A DNA stretch of 64,000 nt from CAWBJO01 sp963789175. Its GTDB lineage: Bacteria > Pseudomonadota > Alphaproteobacteria > Rhizobiales > Aestuariivirgaceae. Positions 16,540-25,909 of the stretch are shown piece by piece. The stretch lies in the NCBI GenBank assembly GCA_963789175.1, contig CAWBJO010000007.1, forward strand, positions 992,001 to 1,056,000, read 5' to 3'. A program made the position numbers and the translations under genes. Within the stretch, counting starts at the first letter, position 1, and each line of letters opens with the position of its first letter. The notes below the pieces were generated by a model that saw nothing but the letters and a program-made list of their open reading frames with translations, did not search any database and had not been told where the DNA came from.

Positions 16540-18624
16540 TTAACGCTTGCCGCCTTGGTCGAGGACGGCGAGCGCCCGGCGCAGCCGCGTGAAGTCGAGC
16601 CCCTCCTCCATGTCGCCCGCAACCGGCAAATCTTCGGTATCGGTATCCGATGGCTCCGCTTCGTCCTGCTCCGCGGTCGTCTCGCTTGACGACGGCGTGT
16701 ATTGCGGGGCGGGCTCGGCCTCGGCTTCGTAAAGACCGACGGGAGCCGCGGCGGTTTCGAACGCGGTTGACGGTTCGGCGGCGAACGTCGTGACCTTGGC
16801 GTCGCTTGCCGGCCACGGCAGCTCGAGCACGGCATCGCCGAACGGTTTTCCCTGCAGATAGTCGACACCCCAGCCGCGCAGCAGCTCGGCATCCTCTTCC
16901 GACTGGACCTGCTCGGCGACCGTCCGGACATTGAACTTGAGCGCCAGGTCGACCAGGGAGCGTAGGTAGTGCTGGTTGTCGTTGCTCGCCGACAGGAACT
17001 CGCTGAACGAAGCGTCGAGCTTGATCATGTCGACGTTCAGAAGCTTGAGCGTCCGGAACGACGTGTGGCCCGATCCGAAGCCGTCGATGGCGACGGCGCA
17101 GCCGAGATCGCGCAGCGATCCGATGAAACGCGTCGTCTGCCCGGGATCGCGCGCCGCTGCCGCCTCGGCGATTTCGACGGTGAGCCGCTTTACCGCCTCA
17201 CCGTGTTCGGCAAGGATCTCCGTGAGCTGGCCGAACCATCGCGGATCGGTGGCGGTGATGCCCGATACGTTGAGCGACAGCCGCGCTTGCGGACGCTTCA
17301 GGAGCTGCTGCATCGCCAGCATCATGCCGCGACGATCGAGCAGCCGGACAAGGCCGAGTTTTTCGGCGATCGGAATGAGGTGATGGGCGGCGATGACTTC
17401 GCCTTCCGGGCTCGCCATGCGCAGCAGCGCCTCGTGGAAGACCGCCGCGTTCGTCCGTGCGTCCACGACCGGCTGGTAGGCGAGCATGAAACGGTCGGAC
17501 TCGAGGCCGTTGACGATCTCCGCCGCATGGCGTGCGTTCAGGCTACGCGCCGACGACCGTTCCGCCGACGGCCGAAAGGCCACGAAGCCGTCGGTCGGCA
17601 TGCGTCTGGCCTCCGCCAACGCCTCCTCGGCCCGCGCCATGGCGAGGTTGGGCGTGTCGGCGTAGCGCGGCAGGACGAGGCCGCCGATCGACAGCATCGC
17701 CCATACGGGCCCCCGCTCGGTGTCGATGACGCTTTCCCGCGCCACGCTCAGGAATCGCTCGGCCGCCGATTCGATCTCGCGGTCGTCACAGTTGCTGAGG
17801 ATCATTCCGAACTTGGCGCCCGAATAGCGGCCGATGGCATCACCGGTCCGGACCACTTGCCGAAGGCGTCGGCCGATGGCGACGATGACGTCGTCTGCGA
17901 TGTCGAACCCGTAGGCGTCGTTGACGACCGGCAGGTTCGAGATCGCGGCGATCAGGAAGGCGCACGGCACGTTGTCGCGCTTGGCGACTGACATGGCTTC
18001 ATCCAGCGCTTCCGCCATCCGGCCACGGTTCATCATGCCGGTCAGCGGATCGCAGTTGCCGAGGAAATGCAGATGCTGGTCGCGCGCATGGCGGTCGTCG
18101 ATGCGGCGCACGACGCCGAACACCTCGATCGGCCGCCCGTCGGGGCCGGCGAACCATCTGCCGGAGTCCTCGAGCCACACCGCGCTTTGGTCGCCGCGTC
18201 CCTTGGGCCGGAACAGGTATTCGATCTGGAAAGGCACGCCTTCGCCTTCGTCGATGCTCGCCGTCCGCATCACTGCTTCGAAGCGGCTCGTGAAATTATC
18301 GGGATCGAGCAGGCTTGCATAGCCGCGGCCGCTGCGCACCAGGTCGACGGCGTCGATGCCGAGCACCTGGGCGGCGTTGGTGCTCCACTCCAGCCGGTCG
18401 CTGGCGAGCATCCAGCGGTAGGTGGCCTGCCCGACGGAGGCCATCGCATGCCGGACGAACTCGAAATCCTCGATACCCCGGGCTTGACCCAGTTTTGCAA
18501 TGACGTCGACGCCCGAAGACGGCGAAGGGTCCTCCTTTGGCGGGGGAGGCAGCGGACCGAATGGATCGGTCGTTGAACGCGAACCGGTGTCGCTCAATCG
18601 AAAGTCCTCGAAACGCCACGACAA
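16540..18624 (-). CDS. PAS-degenerate GGDEF-EAL protein (c-di-GMP related)
   Basis: A 694-residue cytoplasmic protein: PAS-like sensor (about 60-175), GGDEF domain (about 185-355), EAL domain (about 365-605) and an acidic, low-complexity tail. The cyclase signature is SGAKF (268-272) instead of GGDEF, so cyclase activity should be lost. In the EAL domain Glu398, Asn452, Glu484, Asp514, Lys535, Glu571 and Gln591 remain, but the second metal Asp of the DDFG loop is Gly515 (DGFGSG). Phosphodiesterase activity is therefore doubtful, and a receptor or scaffold role is plausible. Start is TTG at 18624 without a clear ribosome site, so the N-terminus is uncertain. Its stop is four bases from the convergent phaR stop. 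Confidence 0.88.
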   Translation of the reverse strand: MSWRFEDFRLSDTGSRSTTDPFGPLPPPPKEDPSPSSGVDVIAKLGQARGIEDFEFVRHAMASVGQATYRWMLASDRLEWSTNAAQVLGIDAVDLVRSGRGYASLLDPDNFTSRFEAVMRTASIDEGEGVPFQIEYLFRPKGRGDQSAVWLEDSGRWFAGPDGRPIEVFGVVRRIDDRHARDQHLHFLGNCDPLTGMMNRGRMAEALDEAMSVAKRDNVPCAFLIAAISNLPVVNDAYGFDIADDVIVAIGRRLRQVVRTGDAIGRYSGAKFGMILSNCDDREIESAAERFLSVARESVIDTERGPVWAMLSIGGLVLPRYADTPNLAMARAEEALAEARRMPTDGFVAFRPSAERSSARSLNARHAAEIVNGLESDRFMLAYQPVVDARTNAAVFHEALLRMASPEGEVIAAHHLIPIAEKLGLVRLLDRRGMMLAMQQLLKRPQARLSLNVSGITATDPRWFGQLTEILAEHGEAVKRLTVEIAEAAAARDPGQTTRFIGSLRDLGCAVAIDGFGSGHTSFRTLKLLNVDMIKLDASFSEFLSASNDNQHYLRSLVDLALKFNVRTVAEQVQSEEDAELLRGWGVDYLQGKPFGDAVLELPWPASDAKVTTFAAEPSTAFETAAAPVGLYEAEAEPAPQYTPSSSETTAEQDEAEPSDTDTEDLPVAGDMEEGLDFTRLRRALAVLDQGGKR

Positions 18625-18725
18625 GACTAAAACCGAACCGCATCATGCGGCCTCCGAGCGGGGCCGCCTGATGACGAAGCGTTTACGCTAAGCGAGGAAT
18701 CGTAAACAAACGCGAAACGCAGTGC

Positions 18726-20312
18726 TCAATAACCGAGCGCGATGCCGTCGCGTCGAAAGTCGGAGGCGCCCGTGAGCACGCCACTCTCGTGATCGATTTC
18801 AATGATTTGGCCGGATCCGAGCGGTGCGTTTGAAGGCGCGAGCCGGTGTCCCTTGCCTTCGAGGCCCGCAAGCACCTCGCGCGGTATCGTGTCCTCGACT
18901 GTGACCGCATCCATGAGCGGCATGAGCCGGGGATAGTCGAGCGTCGCCTGGGGGTCCATGCCGTGGACCAGTCGATTGAGGGCGACTTCCACATGCCCCA
19001 TCGGCTGGTAGCTGCCGCCCATGACGCCGAAGGACATGGAGATCCGACCGTCTCGGCGAAGCAGGGCGGGAATGATCGTATGCAGTGGCCGCTTGCCGGG
19101 GCCGATGCAGTTCGGATGGCCGGGCTCGGCCAAGAAGCAGGCGCCGCGGTTCTGGAGGGTGACCCCGGTGCGCCTGGTCACGATGCCCGAGCCGAACGTG
19201 TCGAAGATCGAGTTGATGAACGAGACCGCCAGGCGCGTCCGGTCGACGACCGTCAAGAAGACCGTGTCGGAGCGCGGCAAGGGCCGAGTGGCGGCCTCGC
19301 CGCTCATAGCGCGCTCCAGCGACACTCGGCTTGCCAGGGCCCGTGTCGTTTCTGCGCTCAGCATTTCCGCGACCGGGACGTCGGTGAATTGCGGATCGCC
19401 GATATGTCGGTCCCTCAGGCTCCATGCCAGGCGCATCGCCTCGATCGACAGGTGACGTCGCTCGACGCTGTCGGGCCCATAGCGATCGATGTCGAGTTCC
19501 GCGAGCACGTTGAGGGCGATGAGGGCCGTGATGCCCTGCCCGCTCGGCGGGATCTCCAGCACCTCGCTGCCGTGAAACGTCGCTGAGACGGGGTCGACCC
19601 AGCTCGCCTCCGTCCGGGCGAGGTCCTGGATCGTCATCAGGCTCCCGTGGGAATGGAGGGTCCGAACGATGTCTTCCGCGATCTCGCCCTCGTAGAAGGC
19701 ATCGCGGCCGTCCCTGGCAAGCGTTCGCAAGGTCGCGGCGAGCGCCGGATAGCGCATGATCTCGCCGGCGTGCGGCGTCCGTCCGTCGTTGAGATAGTGA
19801 ATGGACCCGCCTTCATCGTGCTTGAGAAGCTCCGTTTCGAGCTCCCAGTCCCTCGCCACCCTCGACAGCACCGGCACGCCCTGCTCCGCGAGCGTGATCG
19901 CAGGCTCGAGGGCGGTGCCGAGCGACATGGTTCCATGCGCCTTGAGGAGGCGATCCCAGGCGTCGACAGCGCCCGGCACTGTCACGCTGACGGCTCCGCG
20001 TTTCGGCATGTTCGCCATCCCGGTCCGCGCGAGCCACGCCGCGTCGGCCGCGGCGGGAGCCCGCCCCGCGCCGTTGATCCCGACGACCGTCCCGTCCGGC
20101 TTGCCAATGAGGGCGAAGCAGTCGCCGCCGATGCCCGTCATGGTCGGCTCCGTGACGCACAGGACTGCGGCCGCCGCGACCGCCGCATCGACGGCGTTGC
20201 CGCCCCTCTTCATCGTGTCGAGCGCCGCGAGTGTCGCCTGCGGCGAGGAGGTCGCCGCCATCGCCTCGGCCGCGTGGACCGACGAACGTCCCGGTCGCTG
20301 GAAGTTGCGCAT
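18726..20312 (-). CDS. ggt: Gamma-glutamyltransferase family protein
   Basis: Ntn-hydrolase that transfers or hydrolyses gamma-glutamyl groups; some relatives act on cephalosporins. From ATG 20312 it is 528 residues, the normal length for this branch; the frame is open back to 20624 but that part is unlike the family. GGNAVDAAVAA (residues 38-48) is the N-terminal signature. The autoprocessing nucleophile is Thr350 in SDTVFLTVVD, followed by the small-subunit motif FINSIFDTFGSG. No clear signal peptide from this start, so a cytoplasmic enzyme is possible. GGAG directly precedes the ATG. Divergent from fhs (211-base gap). Confidence 0.88.
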   Translation of the reverse strand: MRNFQRPGRSSVHAAEAMAATSSPQATLAALDTMKRGGNAVDAAVAAAAVLCVTEPTMTGIGGDCFALIGKPDGTVVGINGAGRAPAAADAAWLARTGMANMPKRGAVSVTVPGAVDAWDRLLKAHGTMSLGTALEPAITLAEQGVPVLSRVARDWELETELLKHDEGGSIHYLNDGRTPHAGEIMRYPALAATLRTLARDGRDAFYEGEIAEDIVRTLHSHGSLMTIQDLARTEASWVDPVSATFHGSEVLEIPPSGQGITALIALNVLAELDIDRYGPDSVERRHLSIEAMRLAWSLRDRHIGDPQFTDVPVAEMLSAETTRALASRVSLERAMSGEAATRPLPRSDTVFLTVVDRTRLAVSFINSIFDTFGSGIVTRRTGVTLQNRGACFLAEPGHPNCIGPGKRPLHTIIPALLRRDGRISMSFGVMGGSYQPMGHVEVALNRLVHGMDPQATLDYPRLMPLMDAVTVEDTIPREVLAGLEGKGHRLAPSNAPLGSGQIIEIDHESGVLTGASDFRRDGIALGY

Positions 20313-20523
20313 CTCCGTTATCCCCTTAGCAAGGCACTCGACGGTAAGGAGTGCCCCGCATCCGTCAAGCCCCGCGGACTTGAGGCTTGTTTCATTCCTA
20401 TCTTCGGCTATTCCTCGTGTCGCAAATATTGAGAAAGCGTCGCTGCCAAAGGGGGAGTGAAGCCCACGTCCGTCTAATGGCAGTGCGGTCGAGACGCGTG
20501 AACAGGATCGGGAGAAGGGGTCG

Positions 20524-22203
20524 ATGGCCACTGTGAGAAGCGATATCGAGATTGCGCGGGATGCTCGGATGAAGCCGATCATGGAAATCGGCAGCCGTCT
20601 CGGCATCCCCGAAAAGCATCTCATTCCCTACGGCCATACCAAGGCGAAGGTCAGCCTCGACTTCATCGAATCCCTGGCCAAGCGGCCGGACGGCAAGCTC
20701 ATCCTGGTGACCGCCGTCAGCCCGACCCCGGCCGGGGAAGGCAAGACGACGACCACCGTCGGCCTCGCCGATGGCTTGAACGCGATCGGCCGCAAAGCGA
20801 TGATCTGCCTGCGCGAGCCTTCCCTCGGGCCCTGTTTCGGAATGAAGGGTGGCGCGGCCGGCGGCGGCTATGCCCAGGTGGTGCCCATGGAGGACATCAA
20901 CCTTCACTTCACGGGCGACTTCCACGCCATCACCTCCGCCCACAATCTTCTCTCCGCCATGATCGACAATCATGTTTACTGGGGGAACGAGATCAGCATC
21001 GACTCGCGCCGCGTCTCCTGGCGGCGCGTCATGGACATGAACGACCGCGCCTTGCGCGAGATCGTCTGTTCGCTCGGCGGCGTCGCCAACGGCTACCCGC
21101 GCGAGGCCGGCTTCGACATCACCGTCGCCTCCGAGATCATGGCCATCCTCTGCCTGTCCACGTCGATCGCCGATCTTGAGCGCCGCCTGGGCCAGATCGT
21201 CATCGGCGCCAAGCGCGACCGCGGCCAGGTGCTCGCCAAGGACTTGAAGGCACCCGGTGCCATGACCGTGCTCCTGAAGGATGCGTTGATGCCCAACCTG
21301 GTGCAGACGCTCGAGAACAATCCCGCCTTCGTGCATGGCGGACCGTTCGCCAACATCGCCCATGGCTGCAACTCGCTCATGGCGACGAAAACGGCGCTGA
21401 AGCTCTCCGACTTCGTCGTCACCGAAGCGGGATTCGGGGCCGACCTCGGCGCCGAGAAGTTCTTCGACATAAAATGCCGCAAGGCCAACCTCCATCCCGC
21501 GGCTGCCGTCGTCGTCGCCACCGTCCGGGCCTTGAAGATGCACGGCGGCGTCGCCAAGGAGGACCTTAAGAAGGAAAACGTCGAGGCTCTAAAGAAGGGC
21601 TGCGCCAATCTCGGCCGCCACATCGACAACATGAAGAAGTTCGGCGTGCCGATCGCCGTTGCCGTCAATCACTTCGTGGCGGACACCGAAGCCGAGGTCG
21701 ACGCCGTCAGGGCCTTCTGCCGCGAGCATGGCGTCGAGGCCTTCAAATGCACGCATTGGGCTGAAGGTTCGAAAGGCACCGAGGCACTCGCCCGTCACGT
21801 ATCCGCAATGGCCGACAAGGACACGAGCCAGTTCACGCCGATCTACGGCGACGACCTGCCGCTTTGGGAGAAGATCCGCACCATCGCCCGCGAGATCTAC
21901 AGGGCCGACGACATCGTCGCCGACAAGTCGGAGCGCGACCAGCTCCGTTCCTTCGAACAGCTGGGCTACGGAAAGTTTCCGATTTGCATGGCCAAGACGC
22001 AGTACTCCTTCTCGACCGATCCCAATCTCAAGGGCGCGCCGATCAACCACGTGGTGCCGATCCGCGAGGTGCGGCTGTCGGCCGGGGCGGAATTCATCGT
22101 GGTCATCTGCGGTGACATCATGACCATGCCCGGCCTTCCCAAGGTGCCGTCCGCCGAGATGATCGGTTTGGACGCCAAGGGCCAGATAGTCGGGCTCTTC
22201 TAG
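20524..22203 (+). CDS. fhs: Formate-tetrahydrofolate ligase
   Basis: ATP-dependent formation of 10-formyl-tetrahydrofolate from formate. The 559-residue protein has the expected family length. The P-loop TPAGEGKTTTT is at residues 68-78, followed by LREPSLGPCFGMKGGAAGGG, the family signature. ATG at 20524 with GAGAAGGGG about five bases upstream. It faces the GcvT-domain oxidoreductase gene tail to tail (29 bases). With FolD at 56 kb it completes the interconversion of formate and methylene-THF, useful for growth on C1 compounds or for using methyl groups released from betaine-type substrates. Confidence 0.96.
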   Translation: MATVRSDIEIARDARMKPIMEIGSRLGIPEKHLIPYGHTKAKVSLDFIESLAKRPDGKLILVTAVSPTPAGEGKTTTTVGLADGLNAIGRKAMICLREPSLGPCFGMKGGAAGGGYAQVVPMEDINLHFTGDFHAITSAHNLLSAMIDNHVYWGNEISIDSRRVSWRRVMDMNDRALREIVCSLGGVANGYPREAGFDITVASEIMAILCLSTSIADLERRLGQIVIGAKRDRGQVLAKDLKAPGAMTVLLKDALMPNLVQTLENNPAFVHGGPFANIAHGCNSLMATKTALKLSDFVVTEAGFGADLGAEKFFDIKCRKANLHPAAAVVVATVRALKMHGGVAKEDLKKENVEALKKGCANLGRHIDNMKKFGVPIAVAVNHFVADTEAEVDAVRAFCREHGVEAFKCTHWAEGSKGTEALARHVSAMADKDTSQFTPIYGDDLPLWEKIRTIAREIYRADDIVADKSERDQLRSFEQLGYGKFPICMAKTQYSFSTDPNLKGAPINHVVPIREVRLSAGAEFIVVICGDIMTMPGLPKVPSAEMIGLDAKGQIVGLF

Positions 22204-22232
22204 ATCGCACCTGCGAGCTTCGGCACTGGCCC

Positions 22233-24743
22233 TTACGCCCTCAGCCGCGCGTTCTCCGGATCGAAGGGCGATTCCTCGATAACGGTCGCGGGATAGCTGT
22301 CGCCGAGGATCTTCACCGTCATTTCGCTGCCGAGCTCTCCGAACTCCGGTCTCACCATGCCGAGCGCCAGCGACTTGTTGAGCCGCCATCCGAAGCCGCC
22401 CGACGTGCACCGCCCGATGAGATTGCCCTTCTTGTCGTAGAGAGCTTCGTTGCCGCGCGCATCAGCATCGCGGATGTTGTGCACTTCCATGGTGACGAAC
22501 CTGTTCTTGAACCCCTGCTGCTGCCACCGCACCAGCGCATCGCGGCCGATGAACGAGCCTTTGTTCAGGTGCACGAAGCGGTCGAGCCCGGATTCGAGCG
22601 CCGCATATTCGATCGACAGCTCGCGCGGGATGAGCCGGTAGGATTTTTCGAGCCTCAGCGAATCCATCGCCTTGATCCCGAACGGGCGGATTCCCATCGC
22701 CTTCCCCGCATCCATGATGAGGTCGAAGATCGTCGTCTGCATCTCGATCGGATGATGGAGCTCGAAGCCGAGCTCGCCGACGAAATTCACGCGCAGGGCA
22801 TGGGCCTGGGCGATGCCGACGTTGATCGGCTGCCCGGAGAGCCACGGGAAGGCCGCATTCGAAAGGTCGGTGTCGGTGAGCGTCTGCAGGAGCTCGCGTG
22901 ACCGCGGACCGGCGAGCACCAGCACCCCCATTTGCGTCGTGATCTTCTGGATCTGCACGCCGCCGCTCTCCGGCAGCAGCTTGACGAGATAGTCAAAGTC
23001 GTGGCGCTCGAACGCGCCCGCCCCGACGAGATAGAAGCGCTGCGTCCCAGTTCGGTAGACGGTGAACTCGCTCCTGACGCCGCCGTTCAGCGACAGGAGG
23101 TGGGCAAGGCTCATCCGGCCGACCTTCTTCGGGATGCGGTTGGCGAGGAGGGAGTCGAGCCATTCCTCGGCTTTCGGTCCCCACACCTCGTATTTCGCGA
23201 AGGCCGACATGTCGAGAAGTCCGACGTTGTCGAACACGTTGCGGCACTCCTCGCCGACGTGGGCGAAGTAGTTGGACCTGCGGAACGACCACTTCTCCTT
23301 GATCTTGCCGTCGCCGTCGGGCGGCGCGTGATTGTGGTTGAGGAGAACGTCCGTCCTGTTGAGCTCGGCATCCGACAGTCCGTAGCCCTTCGGTGCGAAC
23401 CAGCCCGGCCGCTCCCATCCGTAGACGGTGCCGAAGACGGCGCCGAGCGCCTTCATCCGGTCGTAGCACGGAGCCCGCTTGAGCGGCCGCGCCGCTGCGC
23501 GCTCTTCGTCGGGATAGTGCGGCGTGAAGACGTTGCGATACGCCTCCTCGTTCTTGACGCGCAGGTAGCCGCGTCCCGCATACGGTCCGAAGCGGCGCGG
23601 ATCGACCCCCATCATGTCGATCGTGGGCTCCCCGTCGACGATCCATTCTGCGAGCTGCCAGCCCGCGCCTCCGGCCGCCGTGACGCCGAAGCTGTGGCCC
23701 TCGTTGAGCCAGACGTTGGGCAGGTCCCAGGCCGGCCCGATGATGGGCGACCCGTCCGGCGCATAGGCGATGGCGCCGTTGTAGACCTTCTTGATCCCGA
23801 CCTCGCCGAACGCCGGGACGCGGGCGATGGCCGTCTCGATATGCGGGGCGAGCCGGTCGAGATCCTCCTGGAAGAGCTCGTATTCGGCATCCTTGTCTGG
23901 GCCGTCGATATAGCAGCACGGTGCCCCCGTCTCGTAGGGGCCGAGGATCAGTCCCCCGGCCTCCTCGCGCATGTACCAGGAGGAGTCCGCCTCGCGCAGC
24001 ACCCCCATCTCGGGCAGTCCCTTCTTCTGCCGTTCCTGGATGGCGGGATGCGGTTCCGTCACGATGTACTGGTGCTCGACCGGGATGACGGGAATGTCGA
24101 TGCCGAGCATCCGGCCGGTTTGGCGCACGAAGTTTCCGGTCGCCGACACGATGTGCTCGGCCGTTATGTCGCCCTTGTCTGTCTTGATCCGCCATTCGTT
24201 GCCGGCCCGCTCGATCGCCGTGACCGTCGTATTCCGGTTGATCTCGGCGCCGCCGGCCCGTGCGCCCTTGGCAAGCGCCTGGGTCAGGTCGGCAGGCTGG
24301 ATGTAGCCGTCGTCGGGATGCTGGATGGCACCGAGGATGTCCTCCGTCTCGCACAGCGGCCACACCTCCTTGACCTGCTTCGGCGTCAGGATGTTGACGC
24401 GCACGCCGATCGTCTCGGCGACGCCGGCGTAGTACATGAACTCGTCCCAGCGGTCCTTGGTGCGCGCCAGCCGGATGTTGGAGACCACCTTGAAACCCAC
24501 GTGCTGGCCCGTCTCCGCCTCGAGCCTCTTGTAGAGATTGACTGAGTACTTGTGGATCTGGCCGACCGAGTAGGAAAGATTGAAGAGCGGCAGCAACCCG
24601 GCCGCATGCCAGGTCGAACCGGAAGTGAGCTCGCGGCGCTCGACCAGCACAACGTCGTTCCAGCCTTTCTTCGTGAGGTGATAGAGCGTCGAGACCCCGA
24701 CGACCCCTCCGCCGATCACGACCACGCGTGCATGCGATTTCAT
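22233..24743 (-). CDS. FAD-dependent dimethylglycine/sarcosine dehydrogenase-like protein with GcvT domain
   Basis: An 836-residue two-part enzyme. The N-terminal DAO-type domain has the FAD motif VVVIGGGVVGVS (residues 7-18) and STWHAAG, where many relatives attach FAD covalently to His. An FAO_M-type middle (from ~375) leads to an aminomethyltransferase (GcvT) domain (about 430-830) that can pass the released one-carbon unit to tetrahydrofolate. Demethylation of dimethylglycine, sarcosine or a related N-methyl amine is known for the family; the exact substrate is not evident. It lies next to fhs, consistent with folate C1 metabolism. ATG at 24743. Confidence 0.85.
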   Translation of the reverse strand: MKSHARVVVIGGGVVGVSTLYHLTKKGWNDVVLVERRELTSGSTWHAAGLLPLFNLSYSVGQIHKYSVNLYKRLEAETGQHVGFKVVSNIRLARTKDRWDEFMYYAGVAETIGVRVNILTPKQVKEVWPLCETEDILGAIQHPDDGYIQPADLTQALAKGARAGGAEINRNTTVTAIERAGNEWRIKTDKGDITAEHIVSATGNFVRQTGRMLGIDIPVIPVEHQYIVTEPHPAIQERQKKGLPEMGVLREADSSWYMREEAGGLILGPYETGAPCCYIDGPDKDAEYELFQEDLDRLAPHIETAIARVPAFGEVGIKKVYNGAIAYAPDGSPIIGPAWDLPNVWLNEGHSFGVTAAGGAGWQLAEWIVDGEPTIDMMGVDPRRFGPYAGRGYLRVKNEEAYRNVFTPHYPDEERAAARPLKRAPCYDRMKALGAVFGTVYGWERPGWFAPKGYGLSDAELNRTDVLLNHNHAPPDGDGKIKEKWSFRRSNYFAHVGEECRNVFDNVGLLDMSAFAKYEVWGPKAEEWLDSLLANRIPKKVGRMSLAHLLSLNGGVRSEFTVYRTGTQRFYLVGAGAFERHDFDYLVKLLPESGGVQIQKITTQMGVLVLAGPRSRELLQTLTDTDLSNAAFPWLSGQPINVGIAQAHALRVNFVGELGFELHHPIEMQTTIFDLIMDAGKAMGIRPFGIKAMDSLRLEKSYRLIPRELSIEYAALESGLDRFVHLNKGSFIGRDALVRWQQQGFKNRFVTMEVHNIRDADARGNEALYDKKGNLIGRCTSGGFGWRLNKSLALGMVRPEFGELGSEMTVKILGDSYPATVIEESPFDPENARLRA

Positions 24744-24852
24744 GTCCTGTCCCTCGTTGCGGCGCCTGTCGGAGAGTTTCGCAACATTATTCGACTGATT
24801 TCAACAAAGACGCGGCGGAGCGACCAGCGCCGCGCGGTTTCCGACACGCCGC

Positions 24853-25403
24853 CTAGCCTGAGAAGCCGCCGGCCGCGAGGAATGCGACCTCCTCCGGCGT
24901 CGAGGTCCTCCCGAGGATGGGATTGCGATGCGGAAACCGGCCGAAACGGGCGATGATGTCGAGGTGGAGCTTGGCCCAGTAGACCATCGAATTGAGCCCC
25001 ATGCTCTCGAAGAGACCGACGCAGCGCCACTGGGCGTCGAGATCCTCCGAATGCTCGAAAGGCATGATGAACCAGACTGCTTCGGGTCCGGGCAGGGCGC
25101 GATGGAAACCGCGGCCGACGGCTTTTTGGCGGTAGAGAGCGCCCTCCGGTCGCCGGCGAACATGAGCGGCGAGCCGCGATGGATGTTGCGCGAAAATTGA
25201 TCGAGGAGGATCACCAGCGCTAGGGCACCCCGGGGCGTTGCCGCCCAGCCTTCGAATGCCCCTTCTCGGGCCTGCGCCAGTGCCGTGCCGAACCTGACCG
25301 CAAGCGCGCCGTCGAAGGCGGCACTACGGGTGAACCAGCGGGTTTCGCCCGCCCCTTGCCAGAAATCGAGAACGGCATCGGGAGTCATGGGTCCGGTGTT
25401 CAT
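24853..25403 (-). pseudogene. DUF924 family protein, interrupted by a frameshift
   Basis: The start (MNTGPMTPDAVLDFW) and body (LVILLDQFSRNIHRGSP) are in one frame from ATG 25403; the remainder (PFEHSEDLDAQWRC, DIIARFGRFPHRN) is in another and ends at 24853. Both parts are ordinary DUF924. The frames meet at an A tract (T5 on the plus strand, 25123-25127). Adding one A restores ALSTAKKAVGRGFHRAL, which aligns with the family without gaps. So one base was lost, either in the genome or in sequencing. The ATG overlaps the mobB stop (ATGA), so the gene was cotranslated with mobAB. Role of DUF924 is unknown. Confidence 0.82.
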
Positions 25404-25909
25404 CGTGGTTCGAGCTCCATCCGAGAGACGACGAAATCGGCGATTTCCCCGACCGCCTCGCGGGCGAAGACGGGAACCCGGCAGCCTTGTATGGGGCCGC
25501 TGGCCGCGACCGCGATGACCGTCTCGTCCGTCTCCGCGAGCCTCGGATGGTCGAGCGCTAGGTTGCGGACCTCGATCTTCGGATGCGATTCCCATTTGTA
25601 GCCTTCGGTGATGATGAGGTCGCAGGGTGAAAGCTTGGCCGCGATCTCCGCCAATCCCGGCTCCGTCTCTCCCTTGAGCTCGTGCACGAGCGCCCAGCGG
25701 TTCATCGAAACGACGGCGACCTCGCGCGCCCCTGCCTGCCGGTGCCGCCAGCTGTCCCGCCCCTCCTGGTCGATGTCGAAGGCATGGTGCGCGTGCTTGA
25801 TCGTCGAGATGCGATAGCCCCGTTCCGTCAGCTCGCGCACCAACCGCTCCGTGAGCGTCGTCTTGCCCGCGTTTTTGAACCCGACGATGCCAAGCAGCTT
25901 GTGGATCAC
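25400..25909 (-). CDS. mobB: Molybdopterin-guanine dinucleotide biosynthesis adaptor MobB
   Basis: GTP-binding partner of MobA in making the bis-MGD or MGD form of molybdenum cofactor. From the GTG at 25909 the protein is 169 residues and starts MIHKLLGIVGFKNAGKTTL; the P-loop GFKNAGKTT is at 10-18. STIKHAHHAFDIDQEGRDSW and LIITEGYKWESHPKIEV are the other conserved blocks. The GTG overlaps the mobA stop (GTGA), and its own stop overlaps the next ATG, indicating a tightly coupled mobA-mobB-DUF924 operon. A longer open frame upstream runs through mobA and is not used. Confidence 0.92.
   Translation of the reverse strand: MIHKLLGIVGFKNAGKTTLTERLVRELTERGYRISTIKHAHHAFDIDQEGRDSWRHRQAGAREVAVVSMNRWALVHELKGETEPGLAEIAAKLSPCDLIITEGYKWESHPKIEVRNLALDHPRLAETDETVIAVAASGPIQGCRVPVFAREAVGEIADFVVSRMELEPR

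Noticed and set aside
22932..24545. 537-codon plus-strand frame over the GcvT-domain oxidoreductase
   Set aside because: Shadow of the true minus-strand gene, whose domains are complete.
25123..25139. CT-repeat slip (AGAGAG at 25134-25139) as the cause of the DUF924 frameshift
   Set aside because: It also restores the frame, but gives a stretch one residue shorter than the family; correcting the A tract fits without gaps.
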